Source of the DNA: CAYMLQ01 sp964390795
GTDB taxonomy: Bacteria > Verrucomicrobiota > Kiritimatiellia > RFP12 > UBA1067
Assembly: GCA_964390795.1 (NCBI GenBank)
Contig: CAYMLQ010000025.1
Coordinates: forward strand, 1-32,859
Length of the DNA stretch: 32,859 nt
Reading direction: 5' to 3'
Positions 1 to 6,986 of this stretch are shown one piece after another. The position numbers and the translations under genes are program-made. The first letter of the stretch is position 1, and each line of letters begins with the position of its first letter. A model generated the notes under the pieces. The model made no database searches. It was not told where the DNA came from and was given only the letters and a program-made list of their open reading frames with translations.

Positions 1-1
1 G

Positions 2-1555
2 CAGGAGTTGAAAACGCCCGAGCAGGTCTATGCCGAGGGCGAAGTCATGCAGCATTGCATGCGGGAGTCGGCGCACGGGCCGGAGTTTTGCGAACAGATC
101 GACTTTGGCGAGACCCGTCTTTTTAGTCTGCGTAACCCGCAGGGACGCCCCGGCGTGTCAATGGAGTACGACGCGAAGGGGAAGCAATTTGTTCAAATCT
201 TCGCTAAACAGAACGTGTCTTTGGGATCTTCCCTGCAAAAACTCCGAGACGAGGAGGTTGCGAACGAAGACGGCACGCGCCGCAAGCGGCACAAAGACCC
301 CGAAGGGCTATGGCGAGGGATTCAAAAGTACAAGAAGTATGTCGCAAAGTTTATCAACGAAAAGTTCGGTAGTGAGCCCAGCGGACTTATCATGGCCGGT
401 GCGCCCCTGCCGCCAGAAATCACATCCCTAGCAGGCGACGTCCATTATCTCGCAGGGTACGAATACCCTTTGCCATCAGGGCTCAAGAATGTGGAAGGCG
501 ACCTTAACCTCCGCGGCTATAACCACCCGCTACCCGCGGGTCTCAAGAACGTGGAAGGATCTCTCTTACTTGGCGGCTACCGCCACCCGCTGCCCGCTGG
601 CCTCAAAAGCGTAGAAGGCTTTCTCTCGCTCGGCGACTACAACCACCCGCTACCCGAAGGTCTTACGAGTGTGGGCGAGGTCCTCTGGCTCCACGAGCCT
701 GGATACGACGACGATGACGAGTCATTACAAGTCTACCCTTATCCCCTGCCTAAAGGGCTTAAGAGCGTGGGGGGCGGCATCGACCTCCGCCACTACAACC
801 ACCCGCTGCCTGCTGGACTCACGAGCGTGGGAGGCCTCATCGTCTTCGGCTACAACCACCCGCTGCCCTCTGGACTCACGAGCGTAGGGGGAAATCTTTC
901 CCTTACCGGCTACAACTACCCGCTGCCCGCAGGGATCAAGGGCGTGGAGGGCGAGCTCGACCTCAGAAACTACAACCACCCGCTGCCCTCTGGGCTCACG
1001 AGCGTGGGTGGCGACCTCGACCTCAGAAACTACAACCACCCGCTACCCGATGGATTCACGAGCTTGGGGGGTGGCCTCGACCTCAGAGACTACAAGCATC
1101 CGCTACCCGATGGACTCACGCGCGTGCTTGGAGGCCTTCTCTTAAGCGAATACGAATTTCCGCTTCCTAAAAGACTTAGGACAATTGGTTATGCCATCAA
1201 CGGACTGAGTGAATATGATTACCCTTTACCAGCGGGGCTCACGTACACTGGAAGTCTCGACCTCCGCGATTACAACCACCCCCTTCCTGAAAGTCTTGTG
1301 GAAGTGCGGGGTATACTGATCCTCGAAAACTACAGCTATCCGCTGCCCGCAGGACTGAGGACTGTCGCCAACAATCTTGCACTCGGTAACTATGCCTACC
1401 CGCTACCTGCCGGTCTACGCATAGAAGGTAATATCGTTTCAGCCAAGAACTACCCCTACGAGATCCCCGGCCACCGCCCCGCGCTGAGGCCCAATCGCCG
1501 CCGCACCTCGCGCCGCAAGACCTCGCGCCGCAGCCGCAAAACCAGCAGGAGCTGA
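2..1555 (+). CDS. PcfJ-like domain + YxHPLP leucine-rich-repeat protein, 5' partial
   Basis: The reading frame is open to the left edge, and the first residues (QELKTPEQ) align with the middle of the 845-residue paralogue at 12846-15383 (QNLTTPEQ), so the true start is probably about 150 residues upstream; the TTG at position 8 is not a credible start. The first ~120 residues resemble a PcfJ domain: EG-x-x-M-Q-H-C, then F-S-L-R-x-P-Q-G-R-P-x-V-S-M-E-Y and F-A-K-Q-N. PcfJ is a family from conjugative plasmids and phages with no settled biochemistry. About 16 units of ~20 residues follow, consensus Y-N-H-P-L-P-x-G-L-T-S-V-G-G-x-L-D-L-R-x, like short bacterial LRRs. A terminal cap (YPYEIPG, PALRPNR) and a basic tail with three R/K-T-S-R motifs close the protein. 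The next gene starts 2 bases after the stop and repeats the same architecture without PcfJ. Function unknown; a protein-binding scaffold is an inference. Confidence 0.85.
   Translation, partial: QELKTPEQVYAEGEVMQHCMRESAHGPEFCEQIDFGETRLFSLRNPQGRPGVSMEYDAKGKQFVQIFAKQNVSLGSSLQKLRDEEVANEDGTRRKRHKDPEGLWRGIQKYKKYVAKFINEKFGSEPSGLIMAGAPLPPEITSLAGDVHYLAGYEYPLPSGLKNVEGDLNLRGYNHPLPAGLKNVEGSLLLGGYRHPLPAGLKSVEGFLSLGDYNHPLPEGLTSVGEVLWLHEPGYDDDDESLQVYPYPLPKGLKSVGGGIDLRHYNHPLPAGLTSVGGLIVFGYNHPLPSGLTSVGGNLSLTGYNYPLPAGIKGVEGELDLRNYNHPLPSGLTSVGGDLDLRNYNHPLPDGFTSLGGGLDLRDYKHPLPDGLTRVLGGLLLSEYEFPLPKRLRTIGYAINGLSEYDYPLPAGLTYTGSLDLRDYNHPLPESLVEVRGILILENYSYPLPAGLRTVANNLALGNYAYPLPAGLRIEGNIVSAKNYPYEIPGHRPALRPNRRRTSRRKTSRRSRKTSRS
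458..1457 (+). repeat. Tandem ~60-bp coding repeats (LRR array 1)
   Basis: About 16 imperfect units of ~57-63 bp encode the YxHPLP repeats. The core tac-aac-cac-ccg-ctg-ccc is often identical in DNA between units around 520-1100, while units near 1150-1400 are more diverged. High DNA identity in the middle suggests recent unit duplication or gene conversion. One unit (about 690-735) carries an Asp-rich insertion. Confidence 0.85.
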
Positions 1556-1557
1556 GC

Positions 1558-2442
1558 ATGACACCGGAAGATATTCTCGCTGGTATGGATAGCGGCGGGC
1601 AGTATGAGGGAAGCCTCTACCTCAACAACTACAACCACCGGCTGCCCGCCGGGCTCACGAGCGTGAAAGGCTGGCTTTTTCCCGGCAGATATCGCTACCG
1701 GCTGCCTGCTGGGCTCAAGAGCGTGGGAGGCGGCCTCCTCCTCAACGGCTACAAACACCCTCTGCCCACGGGCTCTACGAGCGTTGGAACCGGACTCACT
1801 CTCGGGGATTACGATCATCCACTACCTGCAGGGCTCACGAGCGTGGGCGGCTACCTTAGCCTCGGGGGCTACAAGCACCCGCTGCCCGCTGGGCTCACAA
1901 GCGTGGGGGGCGACCTCCACCTCGAAAACTACGACCACCCTCTGCCCGATGGGTTCACGAGCGTGGGAGGCTACCTCGGCCTCAGAAACTATAACCACCC
2001 GCTGCCCGCAAGTCTCACGAGGGTGGAAAGCAGCCTCAACCTCAGCGACTACGACCACCCGCTGCCCGCTGGGTTCACGAGCGTGGGCAACCTCCGCCTC
2101 AGCGGCTACAAACACCCGCTGCCTGCTGGGCTCACAAACGTGGGGGAACTCGACCTCTACGGCTACAACCACCCGCTGCCTGCGGGACTCACGAGCGTGA
2201 GCGACATCCGCCTCTACGACTACAACTACCTGCTGCCCGATGGGCTCACGATCGTGGGGGAACTCGACCTCTACGGCTACAACCACCCGCTGCCTACCGG
2301 ACTAAGCGTGAAAGGCGAAATCACTGGCGCCAAGAAATACCCCTACGAGATCCCCGGCCGCCGCCCCGCGCTGAAGCCTAACCGCGCTCGCACCTCGCGC
2401 CGCAAGACGTCACGCAGCAAGCGCAAGACCAGCCGGTCCTAG
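1558..2442 (+). CDS. YxHPLP leucine-rich-repeat protein without effector domain
   Basis: A 294-residue protein. A short N-terminal stretch (MTPEDILAGMDSGGQYEG) is followed by about 12 repeats of ~20 residues (Y-x-H-P-L-P-x-G-L-T-S-V-G-G-x-L-x-L), the cap YPYEIPG and PALKPNR, and a basic tail with repeated T-S-R. The N-terminus resembles that of the LRR-ART-NUDIX protein at 21680-23509 (short helix, then G-x-Y/F-x-G-x-L-x-L). The ATG has the ribosome site AGGAG seven bases upstream, which lies inside the last codons of the preceding gene, so translation is probably coupled. It is effectively the repeat and tail module of the upstream gene on its own. No catalytic motif is visible. Its stop codon shares the palindrome CTAG with the stop of the convergent M23 gene. 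Confidence 0.85.
   Translation: MTPEDILAGMDSGGQYEGSLYLNNYNHRLPAGLTSVKGWLFPGRYRYRLPAGLKSVGGGLLLNGYKHPLPTGSTSVGTGLTLGDYDHPLPAGLTSVGGYLSLGGYKHPLPAGLTSVGGDLHLENYDHPLPDGFTSVGGYLGLRNYNHPLPASLTRVESSLNLSDYDHPLPAGFTSVGNLRLSGYKHPLPAGLTNVGELDLYGYNHPLPAGLTSVSDIRLYDYNYLLPDGLTIVGELDLYGYNHPLPTGLSVKGEITGAKKYPYEIPGRRPALKPNRARTSRRKTSRSKRKTSRS
1630..2340 (+). repeat. Tandem ~60-bp coding repeats (LRR array 2)
   Basis: About 12 units of ~57-60 bp share the core ggctacaaccacccgctgcc with array 1. Units at about 2150-2180 and 2270-2300 are almost identical over 30 bases or more. The two adjacent arrays could exchange units by homologous recombination. Confidence 0.85.
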
Positions 2443-3137
2443 CCGCCCCGCCGCCTCTTCATCCAGAAGTAACCAGCGGCCGTCACCACGCCAAAGGCCG
2501 CGACAGCGGGAAGCCACGGCGCCGCAGATTTCGCAACCTCTTGGACCTCACGCACCGCGCGCTCCCAGTCGATTGGCATCCCCTGCCAACCCTCTCGATC
2601 AAAGAGCGCTTTCACCTTCTCGAACGGGTTCACCTTGGCCCCGTTCGGGAGCGCCGCAGCGTAATGGAGGTGCGGACAGCTTCCGCGCGCGCTTCCCGTG
2701 TCGGAGCAGAGGCCGATCACTTGGCCTGCGCGCACTTGCTGCCCCGGACGAACGCGCACGTCCCGCATGTGCGCGAAATAATGCTCATGGCCATCCTCGC
2801 CATCGATCCACACGTAGTTGCCACCGCGGTCGCTGGTCCCTGCACCGGGCAGCTCCCTGCCTTGGTAGCGCCAGGACATCTTGACGACACCATCGACCGG
2901 GCTGACCACTGGGGTTCCGTCGGCGCACGTGATGTCCAGGGCCCGATGCGGCTGACCACCCCGGTCCTCGTTGAAAGCGTCGTACAAAATCGGTCGCTCT
3001 GACGGCCACTGCCTGCCTGCGGCCCTGTATCCGCCAGGGTTGGTGGGGCAAGGCGTGCCAGACGAACGCACCACGCGCCGTGTCGCTTGGAACCCAGGCG
3101 GAACCATCAGCGGGAAAACCTTCGGCGCGTAGCTCAT
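2439..3137 (-). CDS. M23-family metalloendopeptidase with C-terminal membrane anchor
   Basis: A 232-residue protein expected to cleave peptidoglycan cross-bridges or stems using one zinc. The M23 (LytM-type) signature is complete: H64-x3-D68 (HRALD), H123 (YFAHM) and H156-L-H158, with the usual glycine-rich strands between. No N-terminal signal peptide is seen. The C-terminus holds one hydrophobic helix (about residues 207-225, APWLPAVAAFGVVTAAGYF) followed by KRRRGG, a tail-anchor layout shared with the second M23 gene (28551-29318) and the SGNH hydrolase (23523-24149). The ATG at 3137 has no Shine-Dalgarno site; a TAGTAT box sits 6 bases upstream. It is last in the leftward gene block and meets the plus-strand LRR gene tail to tail in a shared CTAG. 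Likely a lysis or virion-associated wall hydrolase. Confidence 0.88.
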   Translation of the reverse strand: MSYAPKVFPLMVPPGFQATRRVVRSSGTPCPTNPGGYRAAGRQWPSERPILYDAFNEDRGGQPHRALDITCADGTPVVSPVDGVVKMSWRYQGRELPGAGTSDRGGNYVWIDGEDGHEHYFAHMRDVRVRPGQQVRAGQVIGLCSDTGSARGSCPHLHYAAALPNGAKVNPFEKVKALFDREGWQGMPIDWERAVREVQEVAKSAAPWLPAVAAFGVVTAAGYFWMKRRRGG

Positions 3138-3143
3138 GGAGCG

Positions 3144-3172
3144 ATACTAGCCGAAGGGCATCCCCAAACAAG
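3144..3172 (-). promoter_or_regulatory. Promoter for the M23 gene, near-leaderless
   Basis: Reading leftward, CTTGTT, a 17-base spacer and TAGTAT lie 6 bases before the ATG at 3137. Transcription would begin at or just before the start codon, which fits the absence of a Shine-Dalgarno site. Confidence 0.5.
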
Positions 3173-3175
3173 CGG

Positions 3176-3496
3176 CTACCGGCGACGAAGCACCTCGACC
3201 TGCGTCGTCAGTCGGTCGCTGATCTGACTCGCCGTCTCCGCCTTCGCGCTCTCGCGAACGCGCTCGAACTCGTCGCCGATCTCCCTGAGAAGCTCAGACG
3301 CGTCCTTGTAGCTGAACGCGTTGACGTAGGGAATGGTATCGATCTGACGTTCCCCAGTCTCAGAGTACGTGATGCGCGCGGAGCCGACCTTGTAGCTGTA
3401 GCGTGGTACGGGCAGGGGCAGCACGTGTATGTCCACATACGCTTGGCCTCGAACTCGACGCTCCATGAACTGATACTTTAGGTTTTTGTCCGTCAT
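3176..3496 (-). CDS. Hypothetical protein, 106 residues
   Basis: The start ATG at 3496 is preceded by AAGGAAG, a good ribosome site. The protein is mixed beta/alpha: an N-terminal part with alternating hydrophobics (AYVDIHVLPLPVPRYSYKVGSARITY) and a C-terminal charged helix (EIGDEFERVRESAKAETASQISDRL). No family is recognised. It lies between the MT-A70 methyltransferase and the M23 peptidase in the leftward block. Confidence 0.7.
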   Translation of the reverse strand: MTDKNLKYQFMERRVRGQAYVDIHVLPLPVPRYSYKVGSARITYSETGERQIDTIPYVNAFSYKDASELLREIGDEFERVRESAKAETASQISDRLTTQVEVLRRR

Positions 3497-3599
3497 GATT
3501 CTTCCTTTGCATGGTTCTGCCTGTGTTCACGGGAGAGACCGCGTCACGGCACGCAACTCTGCCATGGCTACGCAGCGCACGCGAGCAAGCAAAGGCAGG

Positions 3600-4181
3600 C
3601 TACGTCTTCTGCGCAACAGGGAGCTGGTTGCCCCAACTGACCCAGCCAGGTCGCTCGGATCGAGCGAAAAGCTCCAGGTATGGGCCTTTTGACCGGGACT
3701 CGATCACCGAATACGCAGCGTCAGGCTTGCGGCTGTGAACCCGCCTACCATTCTGCCTCTCGACTGGAGAGAAGAAGACCGAGGGGATGTCTCTTCGGTC
3801 CGTGTAGACATCCGGGTGCTGCCCTCGACCACGGACGCCGAACAGCATCATCTCATGCGCGCCGCGCGCGTACTGCCCGATCCCGTAGTGGAGGTCACGC
3901 GACGCGGCTTCCTTGACCTTGACCCACTGGAAGGTGCGCTTGTAGGCGAACCCCAGCTCGCCCATAAGCCATAGGCCGTCAGGCAGGAAGTTGTCTGTCA
4001 CCCACAGGTACAAGTGGGCGTTCTCGTGAGGATTGAAAGGCGAGGAAAGCACCACGTCGAGAATCTTCGGCGTGGGCAGGAGAGGGTAGTGACGCTGCGC
4101 GCCACGAACGCTCTTGCCGCCTCCGCGCTCCATCCATGGCGGATCTATAAGGGTGGTCCTGAAGAGTGGGGCAGAGTTCAT
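3600..4181 (-). CDS. MT-A70-family DNA adenine methyltransferase
   Basis: Predicted to transfer a methyl group from S-adenosylmethionine to N6 of adenine, in phages usually protecting phage DNA from host restriction. The catalytic D-P-P-W is near residues 13-16 (LIDPPW), followed by GAQRHYPLL, the conserved HLYLWVT, the strand GFAYKRTFQWVK, a GQYARGAHEMMLFG segment and the C-terminal R-x-H-S-R-K-P and YLELFARSERPGW motifs typical of MT-A70. Length 193 residues is normal. I chose the ATG at 4181; a GTG at 4214 would extend it by 11 residues, but that codon lies in the loop edge of a strong hairpin. No restriction endonuclease is adjacent, so it is an orphan methyltransferase. Confidence 0.9.
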   Translation of the reverse strand: MNSAPLFRTTLIDPPWMERGGGKSVRGAQRHYPLLPTPKILDVVLSSPFNPHENAHLYLWVTDNFLPDGLWLMGELGFAYKRTFQWVKVKEAASRDLHYGIGQYARGAHEMMLFGVRGRGQHPDVYTDRRDIPSVFFSPVERQNGRRVHSRKPDAAYSVIESRSKGPYLELFARSERPGWVSWGNQLPVAQKT

Positions 4182-4203
4182 TGACTCGATGCCGAGGCCG
4201 GAA

Positions 4204-4231
4204 CCGGCGGGCACCTCTCGATGCCCGCCGG
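4204..4231 (-). terminator. Strong 10-bp hairpin between the RyR-like and methyltransferase genes
   Basis: CCGGCGGGCA and its exact complement TGCCCGCCGG flank an 8-base loop. It lies just downstream of the stop at 4239 and upstream of the methyltransferase start. No T-run follows on either strand, so it may be a processing or attenuation hairpin rather than a simple intrinsic terminator. Confidence 0.45.
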
Positions 4232-4238
4232 GTTCGAC

Positions 4239-4715
4239 TCAGATCACCACACTGTCCCCGTCAGGAAGCATTCCCTCAGAGACACCGTTCGCGTCTCCGT
4301 GGTCAGACTTCTTCTGAGTGCGACGACCAGCGGGACGCCCCCTCTTGACGGCTTTCTTCTCAGGTCCGCGCGTGACGATCTTCAGCACGCCCAGAACGAT
4401 CGCATACTCGATGCGCTGATCCGGCGACGTGTTGCTCCAATCGACGAGCGCGCAGCTTTTCTTGGTGGATGGGTCTGTCGTGTCGCCATGAGAGAAGCCC
4501 TTGTTTCGCAGGAAGCCCGTGTACCGCTCGTGAAGCCACGCGGGCATCACGTCCGGGTTACGGGTTGCAAACGAGACGAGGTCCTCCACGGCATCGAAGA
4601 TGACGCCTTCTGCAGGGCCATAGATCAGGAGCGGTTGCCGGTTGGCCACGGTCGCCAAGGTAGAGATCATCTGCCAGACCGACTCCGCAAGCGATGCGCT
4701 ATTCCATTCGTTCAT
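4239..4715 (-). CDS. RyR-domain-like phage protein
   Basis: A 158-residue protein. The centre (about 57-110) reads as a RyR-type domain: W-L-H-E-R-Y-x5-N-K-G-F-S-H-G, then D-P-S-T-K-K-S-C-A-L-V-D-W and S-P-D-Q-R-I-E-Y. In known RyR domains the pattern is H-E-x-W...G-W-x-x-G...D...K-x-H-P...L...D. RyR domains occur in many phage genomes with unknown function. The C-terminal 40 residues are basic and low-complexity (KKAVKRGRPAGRRTQKK). The start ATG has an A-rich AAAGAAAG ribosome site. The family call is from memory of the pattern and needs a profile search. Confidence 0.6.
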   Translation of the reverse strand: MNEWNSASLAESVWQMISTLATVANRQPLLIYGPAEGVIFDAVEDLVSFATRNPDVMPAWLHERYTGFLRNKGFSHGDTTDPSTKKSCALVDWSNTSPDQRIEYAIVLGVLKIVTRGPEKKAVKRGRPAGRRTQKKSDHGDANGVSEGMLPDGDSVVI

Positions 4716-4742
4716 GTTGATGGTTCTTTCTTTGAGTGAAGA

Positions 4743-5249
4743 TCAATCGTTGGGCGCGAGCGAGTACTTCGTGCCGCGGGTCTTGCCCCGGCGGACCAGT
4801 TTCTTCTGCTCGTAGAGGCGCGTCACCACGCGGCGAATGGCATCAGGGCGCGCTTTGATGCCGCTGGTGATGGCTTCGACGCGCGACTCCGGCGACGACT
4901 GGAGGAACGCGATCACCTTCGCCTCCAGCTCCGAGTCATCGAAGCTGCTGACGGTCACCTTGTGAGCCTTGCGCGACGAGCCTTTCTTGCCCGCCTTGGC
5001 CTTCTTGCCCGATGCGGCGCTCGCACCAGCGAGAGGGCCGCCTCCTGTGGGCATACGGCGGACCGGGACGCTGGCGGCGAGATCCGCCGTGGTAGCGCGG
5101 AGGTGCTCTTGCAGCGCCTGCCTCACCAGCGCCTCGATCGACGCGACGAAGCTACCCGACGTCTCGTTCAGCTTCTTGGCGAGATCAAACGACGGCTTCT
5201 TCACGGGCTTTGCCGTTGTGCTTCGCCCCTTAGAGTTCTTCTTGTTCAT
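4743..5249 (-). CDS. Winged-helix DNA-binding protein
   Basis: A 168-residue protein with a lysine-rich N-terminus, a helical segment (about 25-60), a Gly/Ala/Lys-rich linker and a C-terminal winged helix (about 108-165: ELEAKVIAFLQSSPESRVEAI, then TSGIKARPDAIRRVVTRLYE, then a basic wing KKLVRRGKTRGTKYSL). The helix-turn-helix plus basic wing suggests a transcription regulator or nucleoid-type DNA binder. The start ATG at 5249 has GTAGGAGAC upstream. It has its own promoter-like sequence and a repeat-rich leader at 5302-5374, consistent with autoregulation (inference). Confidence 0.72.
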   Translation of the reverse strand: MNKKNSKGRSTTAKPVKKPSFDLAKKLNETSGSFVASIEALVRQALQEHLRATTADLAASVPVRRMPTGGGPLAGASAASGKKAKAGKKGSSRKAHKVTVSSFDDSELEAKVIAFLQSSPESRVEAITSGIKARPDAIRRVVTRLYEQKKLVRRGKTRGTKYSLAPND

Positions 5250-5301
5250 GTACGTCTCCTACAGTACGCGCCGCCACGCAGCGCGCCTTCGAGTGGTTGT
5301 T

Positions 5302-5342
5302 GAGATTGCCGAAACTGCTGGTGGCAACGGAGATTGCCAGCA
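5302..5342 (-). promoter_or_regulatory. Operator-like repeats in the leader of the winged-helix gene
   Basis: GGCAATCTC occurs twice in direct orientation on the minus strand (5302-5310 and 5330-5338). The second copy sits inside an imperfect inverted repeat (5316-5342, TGCTGGCAA / TTGCCACCAGCA). It lies between the putative promoter and the gene, where a repressor or an attenuator hairpin could act. Confidence 0.4.
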
Positions 5343-5346
5343 ATTT

Positions 5347-5374
5347 TCTATAACACCGAATGCCCTTGCGTCTA
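5347..5374 (-). promoter_or_regulatory. Promoter-like sequence upstream of the winged-helix gene
   Basis: Leftward TAGACG, a 16-base spacer and TATAGA. The sequence TAGAC..GCAAGG...TATAG resembles the promoter candidate at 7614-7642. The -35 box overlaps the stop codon of the preceding gene. Confidence 0.45.
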
Positions 5375-5563
5375 GTGCCTGCCGAGCAAAAGCGATGTCC
5401 TGCATTGAGATAGTTCCGTCAGCGCGTCCAAAAGCTCACTGCTCATAAAAACGGCAAGCCCGGTCATAAACAGCGTCATCACGAGCATGCCGATCATCGC
5501 GACCATCACAAAGATGGCCGTGCCCGATGGCTGAGCTGCGGTTTGCTGACTTGTTTCATTCAT
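5372..5563 (-). CDS. Small single-span membrane protein
   Basis: A 63-residue protein. Residues about 16-40 (AIFVMVAMIGMLVMTLFMTGLAVFM) form one strong, methionine-rich membrane helix, followed by a short helix and C-terminus. The ATG at 5563 is preceded by GAGGGCACC. It sits downstream of the lysis cassette; a role as an accessory holin or antiholin is possible but not shown. Confidence 0.65.
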   Translation of the reverse strand: MNETSQQTAAQPSGTAIFVMVAMIGMLVMTLFMTGLAVFMSSELLDALTELSQCRTSLLLGRH

Positions 5564-5599
5564 GGTGCCCTCTTTGATGAAGCTCTGGGTTCTCGCAGA

Positions 5600-5875
5600 T
5601 CACTCTGGATCGAGCGAATCCATGAGAAAAATCGGCGTGTGAGGGCCGACCCACGCGCCTGTGACGTTGAAGTCGAGGTACTCGTACGCCTCTTCCAGGC
5701 TCATGCCGTCACGGCTCATGAGCACATCGGCAGCCTTCGAGTAGCTGTAACAGGCGAGCGTCGGCTGGCCGCACCGGACCGCAGGACCGACGAAAGCCTC
5801 CTCGAAGCCGTCCGCGAGCAGCGCATCCTCGTTGTGGTCGGCCATGATGGCCGCAATTTCGTCGCGCGTCGGCAT
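5600..5875 (-). CDS. Hypothetical protein, 91 residues
   Basis: An acidic, soluble protein. It starts at an ATG overlapping the TGA of the amidase gene (TGATG), so translation is probably coupled. Features include an N-terminal helix (RDEIAAIMADHNEDALLADGF), a central CGQPTLACYSYSKAADVL stretch and a helix then strand (MSLEEAYEYLDFNVTGAWVG). The last part resembles many phage proteins of unknown role that end in EEAxEyldfN. No enzymatic motif is seen. Confidence 0.72.
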   Translation of the reverse strand: MPTRDEIAAIMADHNEDALLADGFEEAFVGPAVRCGQPTLACYSYSKAADVLMSRDGMSLEEAYEYLDFNVTGAWVGPHTPIFLMDSLDPE

Positions 5876-6741
5876 CAGTAGGGACCCACTCCGCCGTCAG
5901 GCTGCCATTCAACCGGGATCGGCCTGCCATCACCCCATGTGCGCGCGGGCTGGGTCTTCAACCCGAGCACCGGAACTGCATAGGCAAGCACGACTTCCTG
6001 CCAAAGCGCTTGCCCAGGGTCGCTACGGCGCGTGGCCGAGGATTGCCGGTGCGCCCAGATGAACTCGATGGGCATCCCCTCGGCGCGACCCTTCTCCATC
6101 GCGTAACGAACCGCATCGCGCGCTGCGTTGATCACGCGGGAGGACGGCATCGTGCAGCCAGGAGAGACAAGCCCTGGGTAGACGCCTTCGCACTCAATGC
6201 CGAGCGACTCCTCGTTGGCTGAGTTGGCTTGGTACACGTACCACTTGAGCGGATTCGGCTGCACCGCGTGGCCGCACTGGATGTCAGCACCCTTGCCGTC
6301 GAAGGCGATGAGGTGGCAGGCGACGTTCAGGCTGCGATTGTGAAGGGCAGCGTGCCGATCTCCAAGCGCCGCGGTCACTTGCTGGCTCGAAACGCCGTAC
6401 CAGACCGCCGTTTGGTGCATCATGATGCCGCGCACGACCGAAGGATCGCGCACGACGACCTTGCCGCCCGACATCTTGAACTTGCTGGTGTCGGCAGGCG
6501 GGTTCGTCTGCTTCGACGTGAGGTCTACAATCTTCGTCGGGTCTTGCATAAGTGCCTCCACCACGGCAGGGGGCACTTCCGGTGCCCACGGTAGCTGCGA
6601 GTCCTTCGCATAGGCTTGCAGGCCGGTCCACGTCTCGTCGCCGAGCACGCCATCCGCGCCGTAGCGCGGCAAGGGATACCCCGCGGCAATGAGCCGCTGC
6701 TGAAGGTCTTTGACTTGAGATCCTCGGTCTCCGTATCTCAT
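5875..6741 (-). CDS. Endolysin: peptidoglycan-binding domain + N-acetylmuramoyl-L-alanine amidase
   Basis: Predicted to cut the amide bond between N-acetylmuramic acid and L-alanine in host peptidoglycan for lysis. Residues 1-65 form a PG_binding_1 domain (GSQVKDLQQRLIAAGY, then DGVLGDETWTGLQAY). Residues ~95-255 form an Amidase_2 domain with likely zinc ligands H109 (MMHQT), H231 (WAHRQ) and D241 (SDPGQALW), plus ACHLIAFDG and LGIECEG strands. There is no signal peptide, so a holin would be needed for export. It is the terminal enzyme of a coupled cassette with the holin-like gene at 6986-7147 and the coiled-coil gene at 6738-6986; the start overlaps the upstream stop in ATGA. Confidence 0.92.
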   Translation of the reverse strand: MRYGDRGSQVKDLQQRLIAAGYPLPRYGADGVLGDETWTGLQAYAKDSQLPWAPEVPPAVVEALMQDPTKIVDLTSKQTNPPADTSKFKMSGGKVVVRDPSVVRGIMMHQTAVWYGVSSQQVTAALGDRHAALHNRSLNVACHLIAFDGKGADIQCGHAVQPNPLKWYVYQANSANEESLGIECEGVYPGLVSPGCTMPSSRVINAARDAVRYAMEKGRAEGMPIEFIWAHRQSSATRRSDPGQALWQEVVLAYAVPVLGLKTQPARTWGDGRPIPVEWQPDGGVGPY

Positions 6742-6986
6742 ACGCCCTCGTCGATCCTGCTTCCGGGCAGGTAGTCCTGGAGCACTTCTTTCGCGTCGTC
6801 GCGTGCTTCGAGCATGGCGCGCATGTCGTGCCCGTTGTTAGGTTGAATGCCTACCCAGCGGAGCACCCCAAAGAGCGCCCGCCGTGCGTCTGTCCGTTGA
6901 TTTCGCAGCTGATCGATTTGATCGCGCAGCCTGTCTTCAACGTCCTTCGTCTTGCTCTCTCGCGACCCCGTTTTCACCGCGCGCAT
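6738..6986 (-). CDS. Small coiled-coil protein in the lysis cassette
   Basis: An 82-residue, highly charged protein with a predicted N-terminal coiled coil (about 10-36: ESKTKDVEDRLRDQIDQLRNQ) and a short hydrophobic patch (ALFGVLRWVGI). Start TGATG overlap with the holin-like gene and ATGA overlap with the endolysin gene. AAGGA precedes the ATG. It lies between holin and endolysin, where some phages keep a regulatory or spanin gene, but it has neither a signal sequence nor a clear membrane span. Function unknown. Confidence 0.75.
   Translation of the reverse strand: MRAVKTGSRESKTKDVEDRLRDQIDQLRNQRTDARRALFGVLRWVGIQPNNGHDMRAMLEARDDAKEVLQDYLPGSRIDEGV

Noticed and set aside
725..2286. Long open frames antisense to the LRR genes (for example 725-1039 and 1822-2286 on the minus strand)
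   Set aside because: They mirror the repeat codon pattern of the plus-strand genes and have no ribosome sites or recognisable domains.
458..2340. Regular ~60-bp repeats that could be mistaken for a CRISPR array
   Set aside because: Repeats are in frame, translate to conserved protein units, lack unique spacers of equal size and have no cas genes nearby.
2541..3002. Open frame on the plus strand opposite the M23 gene
   Set aside because: The minus-strand M23 reading has complete zinc-ligand motifs; the plus-strand frame has no motif or ribosome site.
3600..5249. Toxin-antitoxin or restriction-modification system around the methyltransferase
   Set aside because: No endonuclease or toxin motif in the flanking genes; the methyltransferase looks orphan.
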